Shown: piece by piece, positions 35,588-47,425 of the stretch
How the letters are laid out: each line of letters starts with the position of its first letter
How positions within the stretch are numbered: position 1 is the first letter of the stretch
Assembly (NCBI GenBank): GCA_030549335.1
Contig: CM060193.1
Span: 61,471,146-61,535,145, forward strand
Direction of reading: 5' to 3'
Source of the DNA: Pontederia crassipes
Taxonomy: Eukaryota; Streptophyta; Magnoliopsida; Commelinales; Pontederiaceae
DNA length: 64,000 bases
The notes under the pieces: model-generated
Seen by the model: the letters and a program-made list of their open reading frames with translations, nothing else
Databases searched by the model: none
Told to the model about the DNA's origin: nothing
Position numbers and translations under genes: made by a program

Positions 35588-37369
35588 ATTATGGACTCTC
35601 CCATGTCCTAAATGCATATTCAATCACGAAATACATGTGGCAGTCATGTAAAGGTTGGCAGAGGAAAGTTTATTTTTTCTTATTGGAGTTCGACTATTTT
35701 CTTTTGGATAACAACCCAAGGGTATTCAGAATTATATCATCTGATTAATCCGGTGTTTAAAGCGGGAGCAAATATATAAAAAAAGTTTAACTTCTAACCA
35801 AGGTGACAAATTATAATAAGCCGTTTGTTTGGGCGTTAGGAGAGTATGAAATAAAGTTAAATATTCTATTGATTAGTCTTTTAAAAGTCTCAAAGTTTAA
35901 CTTTTTTTTAAAAAAATGACAAGTCTTTCCTTTGTATTTTTTGTAAAATAAATCGTGCGTTTAATTATATTCTTATGAATATTCAATTATTCTGTTATTT
36001 AACCTCCAATAAAATAATTTCTAAGTAGCAATCCTGAAGTTATTAGTATAATCACTTGGAACACAACCTGGTAACGACCTGCGTCATGGGAGGACCCACA
36101 TAGAGTTTAGGGGGCCTTGGCCCTCCTAATTTTTTAAAATTTTATTAAGATTATATATTAATATATGAGTTTTAGGCCTTAAATAAATTTTGTACAGCAT
36201 TTGTACTAACTTCGATCAGGTGGTCAAGGTGTCTTCTAGCATTTTCATTAGGTTATGGGTTCTATCCCCACTAACATCACTATTTAACTAATAGGTGTTA
36301 ATTTGACTGCAGCACCAATTATCTTCAAGCAATTCAAAGGAAAAAAAAGGAAATAGTTGGAGGGGAGAGAGAGAGGTTAAAATCCATCTCGAGAGACGTG
36401 GCATTGTAAGATCTGATCTGCAGTGCGTCTGTGCCTGTGAGAGGATTCTAACTCTAAGATGATCTGTGCGTGGCCATGGCGATGCTGGTAGGAGCATATA
36501 TGTTATATGCAATAGATAATGGCAGAGGAGAATTGTGGCGTTGCGTTTGTTGTCATCTTCCCGCAGCCGCAGGGCTTTTGTGCCTCCTCTTGCCTTGCTC
36601 TGTTTCCCTTTCTCGTGCAGCGTTCGGACGCACGTTAAGCAGATGGCATTTGTGTTGGATGGTGTGCATACTTGTTTTCTTTTTTTTTTCTCTCTCTTTT
36701 ATATTTTTAGCTGGCAACTGATATAAGTCAATTTAAATGAAATGTTCAAGGACATCACGTCATTAATTGTTTTTTTTGTTTAGATTAATTTTTGAATACA
36801 AACAAACTTTGTTAAAAGCTAAATTTAATTACGATAGTTTTGTCTTTTATTTTTTTAATATGAACTACCGGATCCGCTCCATCGGAGTCCCTCTCCGGTG
36901 GTTCGGTGGCGTGATGACGAGGTGCTCGTTAGGAGGGTGTAGAGAGCAAAGAGATATGGAGAATGAAAGAGGGAGAGAGAGAGCTATCAGGGCCCGGGGG
37001 GACTTGGTTTCGAACGTCGCCGTTATTTTCGTGAGCCACTGCCGCCTTCGTAGGTCGTCGCCCGAGCAAGACCTCGGTGTCGCGTTTCGCACCTCGCCGC
37101 CGCCTTTTTCGTGAGCCACCCTCATCGCCGTCGCGTTCTTCTTGTGCCACCCTTGCCCTCGCCGTATCTCTTCCTTCACCAGACGAGATCCGACCCCACC
37201 GTCATGGCCTTCGTCTACGTCTCTTCCTCCGACGTGATGTCTGCAACTCCCATGGGCCGAGCCATCGTCGGACCAACCTCCGCCATGCCATCGCCGTACC
37301 CAACTCCACTGCGGCCGCCTCCCCCTCCCCCTCCCCCTCCGCCACCCTCTCCCTCTCCCCCGACATCAG

Positions 37370-37450
37370 CCTCGCGAAATATGGACCATCCTATCCCCAT
37401 CGGACGGTCGCCTCGCGAAATCTGGACCGTCCTATCCCCATTGGATGGTC
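37370..37450 (+). repeat. Two tandem copies of a 41-bp unit
   Basis: CCTCGCGAAATATGGACCAT... and CCTCGCGAAATCTGGACCGT..., each followed by CCTATCCCCAT and GGACGGTC/GGATGGTC. Confidence 0.75.
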
Positions 37451-37637
37451 CAGATAATTAAAATTATATACAAAAATACATAACGAAAGATTATATTTTG
37501 AATCAATGTTCCAAAATATATACAAATTATGTCATTCGAGCAAAATAGGATCCTGAATGCATAAGTTGCATGGGGTGAGAGGGGGTGGGGGTGGGGGCAT
37601 GTGAATTTTGAGATAAGTTTCTTCCTTCTGCTGCACG

Positions 37638-38313
37638 TGTCAGGGGACATTTTTCCGTGACACGAAGCGCGAAACCTCGCGGCACCAGTGCCGCTCAACT
37701 TATAACTCTCGCCCGCTCAGCGTCAAACCATAGAACACATGCAGCCACCCCGCACTGCGTAAAATTGTGGAGTACCAAGTTATCCATCCTTAGGGCATGT
37801 ATCTTGTAAAGACATCTTTATGAATGGCCTACTTATGTGTCGTTACCCGTAAGGTACATCTTTTTCAACTTAATATGTAATAAGACTCCTATACCTACGG
37901 TACAGGGAGGATGCCTAATTGTATGTTATGTTTCATCATATTTAATACAAGCAAGCTTTCCTTTAATTCTAGTGTCATGGCTTTGAGCGTGGGATGGCAA
38001 CTCACATCTATGTCCCTTCGTGGCGTCCCATGATCCCTTAGTTGCCCCTTCGGATTTTAGTTGCCCCTTAGTTGCCCCTTCGGATTTTAAGCGCCCGAGC
38101 GTCTGCATTAGTGCCGTAACACGCTAATGCCACAGACCTATGACGAGTAGTCCAACACTTTAGTCATGTTCATGATTGAATATCTATAAGAGCGACTCTC
38201 GGTATAGTCATATCGATCATAAAACTTCTGCTGCGATTCAAAATAAGCTTGGCTATGTGCCTATTCGCCTAGTCGCCACATATGGTCTAGTGTCCGAGAA
38301 TGACCCCGTGACA
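37638..38313 (+). repeat. Left LTR of the first gypsy element
   Basis: 676 bp, starting TGTCA and ending TGACA. It contains a local duplication of TTAGTTGCCCCTTCGGATTTT (near 38036-38090) that the right LTR lacks. Confidence 0.85.
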
Positions 38314-38552
38314 AGTGGTGTCAGAGCAGTTCATCCTGCTCGGATTACCCAGTGACGATGACTCGCTTGTGTCGTCGCGACGTGCCCTGACGTAAGAAAA
38401 GTGCTTCCGCTCAAAAACTCTGCTATGCTCAGGTGCATGGGTACCATGGTTTTTGACTGCCAACGAGGAATGCATGGTAAGCTTCCTCACCGCACGTCCA
38501 GTCGCATCCTCCACAGTAAATTCCTCATACACCCATGTCATGTCAAGGAACG

Positions 38553-38863
38553 CCCGTCATGCACTATGATGACGGATTGATCGTCCCGTCTAATTGGGAC
38601 GATCATGCGTCGCTCACTCGAGCAGATCAACCACCCCAGATATATAATTAGGGAATCTTGAAGTGTCGTGCTGCGTCAAGAGTGGCCATATGCTCCGCAT
38701 GATGGTCTTGCGCTACCCATACCAAGAGGTCGCTTACACAAACATCGTGTAACTCGGTGGACTGATGTCACATTCAGGGATTGTCGGTCATACACTATCA
38801 TGACAATCTGGCGTTGCTCGGTATTTTGTGACGTCACATTGCATGCCTAGTCATGCAATGTGA
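38553..38863 (+). repeat. Series of short perfect hairpins in the gypsy leader
   Basis: CCGTCAT/ATGACGG around GCACTATG near 38553-38574; TGATCGTCCC (38578-38587) against GGGACGATCA (38596-38605); TCACATTGCATG (38834-38845) against CATGCAATGTGA (38852-38863). A related GGTCATACACTATCATGAC lies near 38787. Confidence 0.7.
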
Positions 38864-38977
38864 AGTGTACAACCGCCCCACGGGAGAAGTTGGCTAAAGG
38901 TCAAGCATCAAGGTTCATGATTCCTTTCCACTAAGGAACATCATCCTTTCGGCTACGGAGTATCATTCACAAGCGTC

Positions 38978-39664
38978 TTGTCGTGCTGCCAGCATTGCCT
39001 GTCGTGCCAAGACGACTTCCATAGATGGAGCAAAGCGTTGCCTTGCCTTGAAAACACTTGGGGACGAGCTGTCAGCCTTGCCTGTCTCGTCAAGTGTCGT
39101 CCCCCAAGCGACGTGATGCTATTTATCAAGGGTGGGGACGAATCTGCTACATGCCAACGCAAATCGACGTCTCAACTCAATGACCAATTTGTCAAATGGT
39201 CTGAGCGTCGAACATCAGCGAACCTTGGGATGCTGCTGTCAAATGTTCCGCTGCCAACCGAAGGAAGGAGTGCCCTTTCCTCTCGATCATCGCCTCGAGT
39301 AATCGAAGAAGCCTCCGAGGATCAGAGTCCAAAAGGTTTCAAAGAACACACTGGTGATGTCGTCTCTTTGAAGGAAGATGGAAGTGAAGTTGGGAGCTCA
39401 TACCACGAGTTCACCAACCACAATCCGCTTATCCAAACGGAGCACCTTCACGAGCATCACTATGGATCAGTGAAGGACCGGAACGATTACTCTTTTATGA
39501 GGGTCAAGCCGTCCGATGGACAAGTATGTCAAATGTGCATGATCTATGATGACAAGCACAATGGCATTACTTTGTCCGCATTGCGGACGGATGAGTATCA
39601 AATGTGCATCCTCTTCATGAATGAGCATATCCCAAGAACCCTGCAAGATGTGGCGAACTCATGA
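38978..39664 (+). CDS. Open reading frame of unknown function inside the gypsy element
   Basis: A 228-codon frame starts ATG (MSCCQHCLSC). It has no motif I recognise, no zinc knuckle and no membrane segment, and its composition is ordinary. It lies where a gag leader or early gag would be expected in a non-autonomous element and overlaps no known domain. It may be a chance frame or a decayed gag N-terminus. Confidence 0.25.
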   Translation: MSCCQHCLSCQDDFHRWSKALPCLENTWGRAVSLACLVKCRPPSDVMLFIKGGDESATCQRKSTSQLNDQFVKWSERRTSANLGMLLSNVPLPTEGRSALSSRSSPRVIEEASEDQSPKGFKEHTGDVVSLKEDGSEVGSSYHEFTNHNPLIQTEHLHEHHYGSVKDRNDYSFMRVKPSDGQVCQMCMIYDDKHNGITLSALRTDEYQMCILFMNEHIPRTLQDVANS

Positions 39665-40120
39665 TGGCGATGCCCTCGTGACAATGTGGAGTATGGCGAA
39701 CATGGATCCCATGAGACATGAGACTAAGGTAAGAGGCAGTTCATCAATTATGCAAAACCCTGATAACGTCGGAACTGGAGGTCAAGATTACATTGTTCAG
39801 CATTAGTTCGATGAACATGTTGAAGGAGGATGTGAAAGATATCACCGAGCTCCGCCTACAGTGTTCCCAAGTGGATGAAGACCCAACACTGGTGTTCTTC
39901 AAGCAAAGGGGTAGAAGCTTTGGACTAGGATGGAGTTGGAATGATATGATCGCCCAACCTCCGTTTGTTAGTTTCGCTGCCAAGACAAGTATCACGCCAC
40001 CAGAGCCCTTGGGACAAGAGCAATGGAGGGGGTGGGGGTGGGGGGGGGAGAGAAACGCAAGTCGCAAAGAGGAAGCTACTTATGTCAAAGACAAAGACAA
40101 CCCGTCGAAGTAGGAGGATT

Positions 40121-40761
40121 GAGTTGAACCATAGCATCTGTGGGGAGACCCCCGTCGTGCACTATAGCTACTTGAAGTGGACAAGGTAGAGAATGTTATA
40201 TTGAAGAACCTTGTTCCATTGCAAACCGTTGAGATATTCAATGACCACCAAGGGTAGGGTGGTCTTGCACTCAGCACTCGACGGAGGAAGGACTCCATGT
40301 TGCAGCCATTTGCAACACGGAGACAGTGAGTTGAACCACAAGGGAGCGTGGGAAGACTCTCACCGCTTTCCATAGCGACGCGAAGCGGACAAGGCAGGGA
40401 GTGCTATATCGAAGAACCTTGTCCAGCCTCATCAAGTGGTCACCAAGGAGGAGGTGGTCCTGTGCTCTTCATTCGGCGGAGGGATGGAAGACTCTACGTT
40501 GTAACCACTCGCAATATAGAGGCGTTGAGTCGAGCCCACAAAGAGACCTGAAGCGTCCCAAAACACCCATGGGAAGACTCTTGTCGCTCATCATAGCGAC
40601 CTGAAGCACTCAAAACAGTCAAGTTGCAAATGTGATAATCAGCTTGTGCTGTTTCAAATCGTCGGAATTTCAGAACGATCATCGAGGGTGAGATGGCACC
40701 GTACCTTGCATTTGACGGATGGAAGACCTTATGTCACAGCCATCTACAACATGAGGGCATC
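40121..40761 (+). repeat. Three degenerate tandem repeats of about 200-235 bp
   Basis: Units start GAGTTGAACC (40121), GAGTTGAACC (40328) and GAGTCGAGCC (40527). Each contains a GGGAAGACTC-like box, ATAGCGAC, (A/G)GCGGACAAGG, a GGTGGTC box, CGGAGGGATGGAAGACTC-like sequence and a cysteine-poor tail. They lie in the non-coding interior of the first gypsy element. Confidence 0.65.
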
Positions 40762-41060
40762 GAGTCAAGTCATGCCGGTTGAATGACGAGACTCTTCATC
40801 ATGTTCTGCACGACCCTGAAGCAACTCTTTCCTCGAGCTATTCTTGAAGGCCTGCAAGAGTTGTTTCACCCTAAGAAGCCAAAATAAATAAGTTGATGCT
40901 ACGCAAGTCGAAAGAAGCTGAAGTCAACAGAAACTTGATGGACGGATAGTTGCTTGATGAAATCAGACCGCACATGGCGGACTCCACTGGCGTTGCACAA
41001 GTGATGACCCCGGATTGGACGAAAGATCAGTAAGCGAAGCAGGCCAGAGGGAAGAGTCCT

Positions 41061-41262
41061 TAATAGCACATAGACTTTTGAATCAGAATGATGAAAACAA
41101 CTTTCACTATCTTGTAGTGGTGTTACATACACGGTATTATATAGGTGAAGTATATTACAATCAGTTACACATTCCATAGGAATAGATGGCTGTGAGTGAA
41201 AGGTAGAATGAGAAGGACCGAGTTATTTGGTCATTCTGTTGATATGCAGACTAGTTCTAATA
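41061..41262 (-). repeat. 3' LTR of the copia element
   Basis: 202 bp. In element orientation it runs from TATTAGAAC to CTATGTGCTATTA. Confidence 0.9.
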
Positions 41263-41265
41263 CAC

Positions 41266-41768
41266 CACTACAAAAAATGGGAATTACAGACGGTCGAAAC
41301 CGTCTGCAATTTCTTGAAAATCGTCGAACGACGATTTTTTTGATCGAATCAATTCGTTCGAAAAAATGGTTGTCACAAATCAATTTTCGATGGTTGAAAA
41401 AAAATGTCTAACATTTCGATGGAAGTCCGGCGGTCACGACCGTCGAAACTTTCGGTGGTCGCGATCGCCGAAAGTTTCGACGGTCACGACCACCGATATT
41501 TGCGGCGGTCGATGAAACCGTTGAAACTTCGATGGTTGATCGACATTTGCGACGGTCGTCACAATCGTTGAAAGTTTCGACGGTCGATATCGACGGGCAA
41601 GGAATTTTTATAATATAAAAAATTAGCCAGCCGCTGGCGGCCGATCCGATGTCAGGCCGTCAGATTCAGCCGTCAGGCGGCCAATCCGAAGGCCAGATCC
41701 GACCGCCAGCACTGCCGAGCGGCCAGATCCAGCCGCGGGCGGTTGGCCGGCCGCCAGGCGGTCCGGGC

Positions 41769-41827
<59 letters not shown>

Positions 41828-41932
41828 GGAGAGGGTCGTCGGCGGTCGATGCTTGAGTCCGATCGGGAGAGGCTCCCGACAAGGAGAGGGAGAGGGAGAG
41901 GGGGAAAGAAATAAAGGGTGGATTGGGGAAAG

Positions 41933-41973
<41 letters not shown>

Positions 41974-42396
41974 TGAGAAAGCGGGAAAACGAAAAAGCGG
42001 AATAGTGAAATTTTAATTACCGATGACTCTAATCGTCGAAAAAGTAAATATTAATTATTTTTAAAGTTACTGATTGTTGTGACCGTCAAAAATTATTTAA
42101 TTATAAAAATAAAATACTATATTTAGTTATATATAATATTTATTTTTATTTTACCGATGGTTTGAACTGTGACTAATTATTACCGACGGTTAGAACCGTC
42201 AAAAATTATGACGGTTCGGACTGTCGCTAATTATATTAATAAAATACTCCTTATATTATATTATTATAAATTTACCGACGACTGTAATCTTCGGAAATTT
42301 CATCGGAGACATTTTCGTCGCAAAATTTGTCGCAAATTGCGACAGATTTCTACCCGTCGGAAATTGCCTGTCGGAAATGACAATTTTCTTGTATTG
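41266..42396 (+). mobile_element. Non-autonomous CACTA element in the copia 3' LTR edge
   Basis: Begins CACTACAAAAAATGGG and ends TTTTCTTGTATTG (a one-base variant of the expected end), with 3-bp TSD CAC (41263-41265 and 42397-42399). Subterminal units CGACGGTC/GACCGTCG fill both flanks (41290-41600, 42000-42370). The core is simple sequence: (GA)n at 41771-41824 and (AT)n near 41938-41971. At 1.1 kb it has no transposase and must be mobilised in trans. Confidence 0.85.
41771..41824 (+). repeat. (GA)n microsatellite inside the CACTA element
   Basis: About 27 GA units. Confidence 0.95.
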
Positions 42397-42403
42397 CACC
42401 CCC

Positions 42404-45400
42404 TCAAGTAGAGCGAGGATCTAGACCGAGGCGAAGCTTGTCGCGGATGAACTTGAAGCGTGGGCCACTCAAGGGCTTTTTCATGATGTTCGCCAGCTGA
42501 TCAGCAGTGGATATGTAACAAACACGAAGACGACGTCCAACAACTTCATCACGAACAAAGTGAAAGTCGATCTCGATGTGCTTGGTACGAGCATGGAAAA
42601 TTGGATTTGCTGTCAAATATGTAGCACCTATGTTATCACATCAAAGGGTCGGTGGCGCTGCTGTGGAATGACCTAATTCATGTAGGAGAGAGCGAAGCCA
42701 GATGAGTTCGGCAATTGCGTTAGCAAGGGACTTGTACTCTGATTCTGTCGACGAAACTGTACGCTGCTTTTTGGCAGACTATGACACAAGATTGTGACCA
42801 AAGTAGATGAGATAACCACCAAATGATTTCCTGTCGAGAATATTGCTTGCCCAGTCAGCATCTGAAAATGCATTGGGGTGCAGATTCCGAGTTTGTGATG
42901 GAGAGACAAAGGTCTTTTGTGGAATTGAGGTAGCGCAGGAGTCGTTTAACAACTTGCCAATGCTCTTCAGTTGGCGAGTGCATGTATTGGCAAACGTAAC
43001 TGACCGCAAAGGCAATGTCGGGCCTGTTAATGTTAAATATTGTAGCGAGCCAACAATATGTCGATAAAGGGATGGGTCTGAGAAGGTAGTTCCAGTGGGG
43101 GAGAGTTGGGTGGCACAAGCAATTGGAGTTTGAACAGCTTTGCTCTGGAGCATGTTAGCTCGACTGAGAATTTGACCAATATATCTCTACTGGGAGAGTA
43201 GAAGACCATGCTGGTGTTTAAGAACTTCAATGCCTAGGAAATGATGTAATGCTCCCAAATCTTGTACTGCAAAATGAGAGTGCAGATGCTGCACGTCTCC
43301 AAAAGCCTGGGACAGGAACCGGTGACCAGAAGATCATCAACATATACAAGCACATAAGCAACAATAGTGGAGGTGCGAAAAATAAATAAGGACGTGTCAG
43401 TAGCAGAGGGGCGAAACCCAAAGGTCTGAAGTGCCGTAGCCAGTGTGTGAAACCAAGCTCGAGGAGCTTGTTTCAAACCATATAAGGATTTGCGAAGTTT
43501 GCAAACATGAGATGGACACATGATGTCTGTGAAGCTAGGCGGTTGCTCCATGAATATGTCTTTGTGAAGGTCCCCATATAAGAATGCATTGCTGATGTCA
43601 AGTTGGCGGATTGGCCAGTGATTATGGACTGCAAGTGTCAAGACAACACGGATGGTCATAGGTTTGATGACTGGGGAGAAGGTTTCGTTGTAGTCGACAC
43701 CAGGTGTTTGATTGTAGCCCTTGGCTACGAGTCTCGCCTTGTGCCGATCAATGGTTCCATCGGCCTTGAATTTGGTGCGAAACAACCATCGGCAACCTAT
43801 GATATTCATGCTTGAGGAGCGAGGGACCAGAATCCATGTGCCATTCGATGTGAGGGCTGAGAATTCTACTGCCATAGCCTCTCTCCAGTGACGGTGTTTG
43901 TGAGCAGAGGTGAAATAGGTAGGGTCAGATGGAGCAAGTGAACTATTGGTGGTGTAGGCTTTGAATCCAACGAGCTCTGTAATTGATAGGCTGATGTGGC
44001 TGAAGAGTGTGGGGTGCGGTGGGTGGACGAGGAGGCTGGGCGGATGGCGGAAGGGTGGTGGGGATGCAGCTGTTGTAGGTGGTGAGGACTGCAACGTGGA
44101 AAAGCTGGGCGGGGGTAATATGGTGGCAAACTAGGGACAAGAAGATGTGGTTGTTGGTAGGGATGGGATGGGTGGGGATTGAGCAAATGGAAAGGTGGTT
44201 TCATCAAACACCGCATGCCGCACAATATATATCCTACCAATAGGACGGTGCAGGCAATGATATCCAGCAGTATTGCTTGGATATCCGAGGAAAACACATG
44301 GAAATGAACGTGGGGAGAATTTAGGCTTATTGTAGGGCGGAAGAAGAGGGTAAACTGTGCATCCGAAGACCCGCAGAAGTTGATAATGTGGCTGAGGCTG
44401 ATGGAGACAATAGTGTGGACTCTCATTGTTTAGGACTGTGGTGGGCATGCGATTGATCAAATAGGTAGCGGTTTCGACTGCAAAATGTCAGAAACGAGCT
44501 GGGATGTTGGCATGAGTGAGCAGAGTCAGAGCAGTGTCGACGACATGACGAATTTTGCGTTCAACTTCGCCATTTTTTTCATGTGTATGGGCACAAGTGA
44601 GGCGATGAATCACACCATGGCTGCGGAGATGAGGAGTTAGTGCTAGAAATTCACCCCTCGATCAGTTTGCAAACTACGTAACTTAGCATTGTAGTGTGTT
44701 TCAACCATTACATGAAAATGAGGAAAAATAGAAGCAACATCAGATTTATTTTTAAGGAAAAATGTCCAGGTAAATCTTGTGAAGTCATCCACAAAAATGG
44801 CGAAATAACGGTGGCCAGAAGAGGACATTTGAGGAGCAGGACCCAGACGTCGGCAAACACTAGTTGAAGTGGAAAGGTGCTTTCATGACTGGTTGGTGGA
44901 AGATGTAGACGACTCAGCTTGCCTTGGACACATGCTGGGCAGCGTGCAAAAGGTAGTTTATTGGGCAGCTTCAAGTGATGCTCTTTGCTGATGAGGTTGA
45001 GAACACGTTGGTGAGGGTGGCCAAGTCGGGCATGCCAATTGGTGGAGGCGAGTGTGCAGCTATTGACATATGGATGGTGAAGTGGCAGCTGCAGTTGATA
45101 AAGTCCACCATTAACTGTGTCTTTGAGAAGAGGCTGCTGGGTTGTTCGATCCTTAACAAGGAAGAAAGTGGGGTGAAATTCAAAAAAACAATTATTGTCA
45201 GTGGTAAACTGTCGAACAAACAAAAGTTGTTTAGACAATTGGGGAGCATGAAGAATGTTAGTGAGATGTAATGGCCGTACAGGGTGATGATGCACCGAAT
45301 GACCAGTGTGAGACATAGTTATCAACGTACCATTGCCAACTTGAATTTGCTCTTCACCAGCGTAGGACTTTGCTGTTTGCAACGATTGAATATCAGGAGT

Positions 45401-46375
45401 GCTATGATGAGTCACACCAATATCTGGTATCCAATTGCTCTAGTCACCTAGGAGAGGTGTAGTTGCAGACGTTGACATGGGGGTTTGAGGAGTTGCAATG
45501 TGCACCTGGGGTGTTTGAGCATTAGAATGTCTATAGTAGCAATTATATGGCGAATGACCAGTGACACCACAAACTGGATATGGAGTGTTGCGTCGTGAGG
45601 TGTACCCACGGCCACGACCACGACCACGATATTGATTGCATCTGGGCGAAGAAGTAGGCGAGCCTGTGGGGGTTCTTCGTGCGAGGTTGGCCACGGGAGA
45701 AATGACATCCACTTGATGCTGCGCTTGAAGGCGAATCTCATGACTAATGAGGATGCTCTGTAATTCAACAAAGTCAATAGGTGCATTTCTGGCAGCAAGA
45801 GAGGCAACAATGCTATTGTAATTAGGATGAAGGTTGTTGAAGAGCAGTGCATTAAAGCTAGAATCAGACAATGCATGTCCAACAGCTGCCAATTGATCAG
45901 CTATGAGCTTTGATTGACGGAGAAAATCTGTGAGAGGGCGATCTCCTTGCTTCAAATTTTGGAGCTGCATCTTGAGCTGTAGGATGCGGGTCTCTGTTGG
46001 AGCGCCATATGCTCGTTTGAGAGCTAACCAGACTTCCTGTGATGTGTTGAGTCCGACAACTAGAGGAAGGACCTCTTCGGAGAGAGATGCCAATAGCCAA
46101 CTGAGTAACAGTTGATCACGATGGCGCCAATCAGTGAATTGAGCTGTGGGTGCAGGGTGCTCCGTAGTTGGTGCTGGCGGGCTGGGGTGGCTGCCATCGA
46201 TATATCCTTCCATGTCATAGCTAATAATGAGGGGATGCAACTGATTTGTCCACAACAAATAGTTAGTGGGGCTAAGCTTAATAGAGATGAAATGTTGGGC
46301 ATGATGCAACAGGGGCATTGGGTTTTGGGTATTAGACGTGAGGGAGGATGAGGACGAAGACGGTGATGTAGTCAT
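42404..46375 (-). pseudogene. Copia gag-pol, broken
   Basis: Gag runs from the ATG at 46375 (MTTSPSS) with YLLWTNQLHPLI, WLALKRAYG and a zinc knuckle (VCGVTGHSPYNC) that lacks its first cysteine. A stop follows at 45440-45442. Next come WIPDIGVTHH (protease active site altered from the usual DTGA), GAG-pre-integrase NWHARLGHPHQRVL, integrase pieces (YFAIFVDDFTRFTW, LQTDRG) after a frameshift near 44830, and the RT (KARLVAKGYNQ, QLDISNAFLYG, SLYGLKQAPRAW, YVLVYVDDLLVTG) in one long frame 44094-43234. RNase H follows (SDADWA, TESEY, with a stop) to TGA at 42404-42406, which overlaps the polypurine tract. Several stops and frameshifts make it non-functional. Confidence 0.9.
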
Positions 46376-46398
46376 CTCAACCTGATGCTCTGATACCA

Positions 46399-46600
46399 TA
46401 ATAACACATAAACTTTTGAATCAGAATGATGAAAACAACTTTCACTATCTTGTAGTGGTGTTACATACACGGTATTATATAGGTGAAGTATATTACAATC
46501 GGTTACACCTTCCATAGGAATAGATGGCTGTGAGTGAAAGGTGGAATGAGAAGGACCGAGTTGTTTGGTCATTCTGTTGATATGCAGACTGGTTCTAATA
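46399..46600 (-). repeat. 5' LTR of the copia element
   Basis: 202 bp, same termini as the 3' LTR. Six of the seven visible differences between the two LTRs are transitions. Confidence 0.9.
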
Positions 46601-46757
46601 GTCCTCAACGAGACCCCAAGGAGCGGATATTCCTGGCGCTGTGTGATGCTAATGAAGTAGAAGTCAAGACAAAGAAGGTGGATTCAAAATAAGACATGCG
46701 AAGTCAAGACCGAAGACGAACGACGTCAAGGGTGTCGCCGACTTTGGTGGGAGAGAA

Positions 46758-47425
46758 TGCCACAGGACGTTTTCCCGTGACACGAAGCGCGAAGTCTCGC
46801 GGCACCAGTGCCACTCAACTTATAACTCTCAGCCGCTCAGCGCCGAAACTATGAAACACATGCAGCCACCCCGCACTGCGTAAAATTGCGGAGTACCAAG
46901 TTATCCGCTCTTAGGGCATGTATCTTGTAAAGTCATATTTATGAATGGCCTAGTTATGTGGCGTTACCCGTAGGGTACGTCTTTTGCATCTTTAACATGT
47001 AATAAGACTCATATACCTACGGTACACTGGAAGAAGTTCCCTAGTGCCTTCCGAGATCTAATTACATGTTATGTTTCATCATATTTAATACAAATAAGCT
47101 TTTCTTTAATTCTAGTGTCATGAGATTGAGCGTGAGGTGACAACCTACATCGATGTCCCTTCGTGACATCCCGTGGTCCCTTAGTTGCCCCTTCGGACTT
47201 TAAGCACCCAAGCGCTTATATTAGTGCCGCAACGCGCTAATGCCACGGACCTACGACGAATAGTCAAACACTCTAATCATGTTCGTGATTAAATGTCTAT
47301 AAGAGCGACTCTCGATATAGTCGCCTCGATCATAAAATTTCCACTGCCATTCAAAATAAGCTTGACTAGGTACCTATCCGTCTAATCGCCGCACGTGATC
47401 TAATGTTCGAGAATGACCCGTGACA
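46758..47425 (+). repeat. Right LTR of the first gypsy element
   Basis: 668 bp, directly after a purine tract, ending TGACA. Confidence 0.85.

Larger units (their letters stand above)
34954..37637. other. USP 5' flank and intergenic DNA
   Basis: The first few hundred bases may hold the USP promoter. The stretch 36880-37440 is GC-rich with long frames on both strands but no recognisable domain; it may be transposon-derived. Otherwise nothing is supported. Confidence 0.4.
41061..46600 (-). mobile_element. Ty1/copia LTR retrotransposon, nested in the gypsy element
   Basis: Minus-strand element with 202-bp LTRs at 46399-46600 (5') and 41061-41262 (3'). They differ at seven positions by my count (about 3.5%). 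The 5-bp TSD is GTCCT (41056-41060, 46601-46605). The primer-binding site TGGTATCAGAGC adjoins the 5' LTR and matches initiator Met tRNA. The polypurine tract GAGGGGGTG abuts the 3' LTR. Domain order gag, protease, integrase, RT, RNase H is that of copia. A CACTA element has split the 3' LTR from the polypurine tract. Confidence 0.93.
37638..47425 (+). mobile_element. Ty3/gypsy-related LTR retrotransposon, interrupted by a copia element
   Basis: Long terminal repeats at 37638-38313 (TGTCA...TGACA) and 46758-47425 (TGCCA...TGACA) share most of their sequence. CACG lies just outside both ends (37634-37637 and 47426-47429). A primer-binding site like the initiator Met tRNA (TGGTGTCAGAGC) follows the left LTR after two bases, and a purine tract (GGTGGGAGAGAA) precedes the right one. 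After removal of the nested copia (41061-46600) the interior is about 2.9 kb. Only a vestige of gag is recognisable (ITELRLQCSQVDED near 39839, matching the gag of the 56 kb element). It is probably a non-autonomous relative of that element. Confidence 0.85.

Noticed and set aside
36840-37460. GC-rich open frames on both strands (up to 126 codons)
   Set aside because: Proline/serine/arginine-rich composition, tandem 41-bp repeat, and no domain; likely transposon or simple-sequence DNA.
43603-43815. Plus-strand frames within the copia element
   Set aside because: They are shadows of the minus-strand RT frame.
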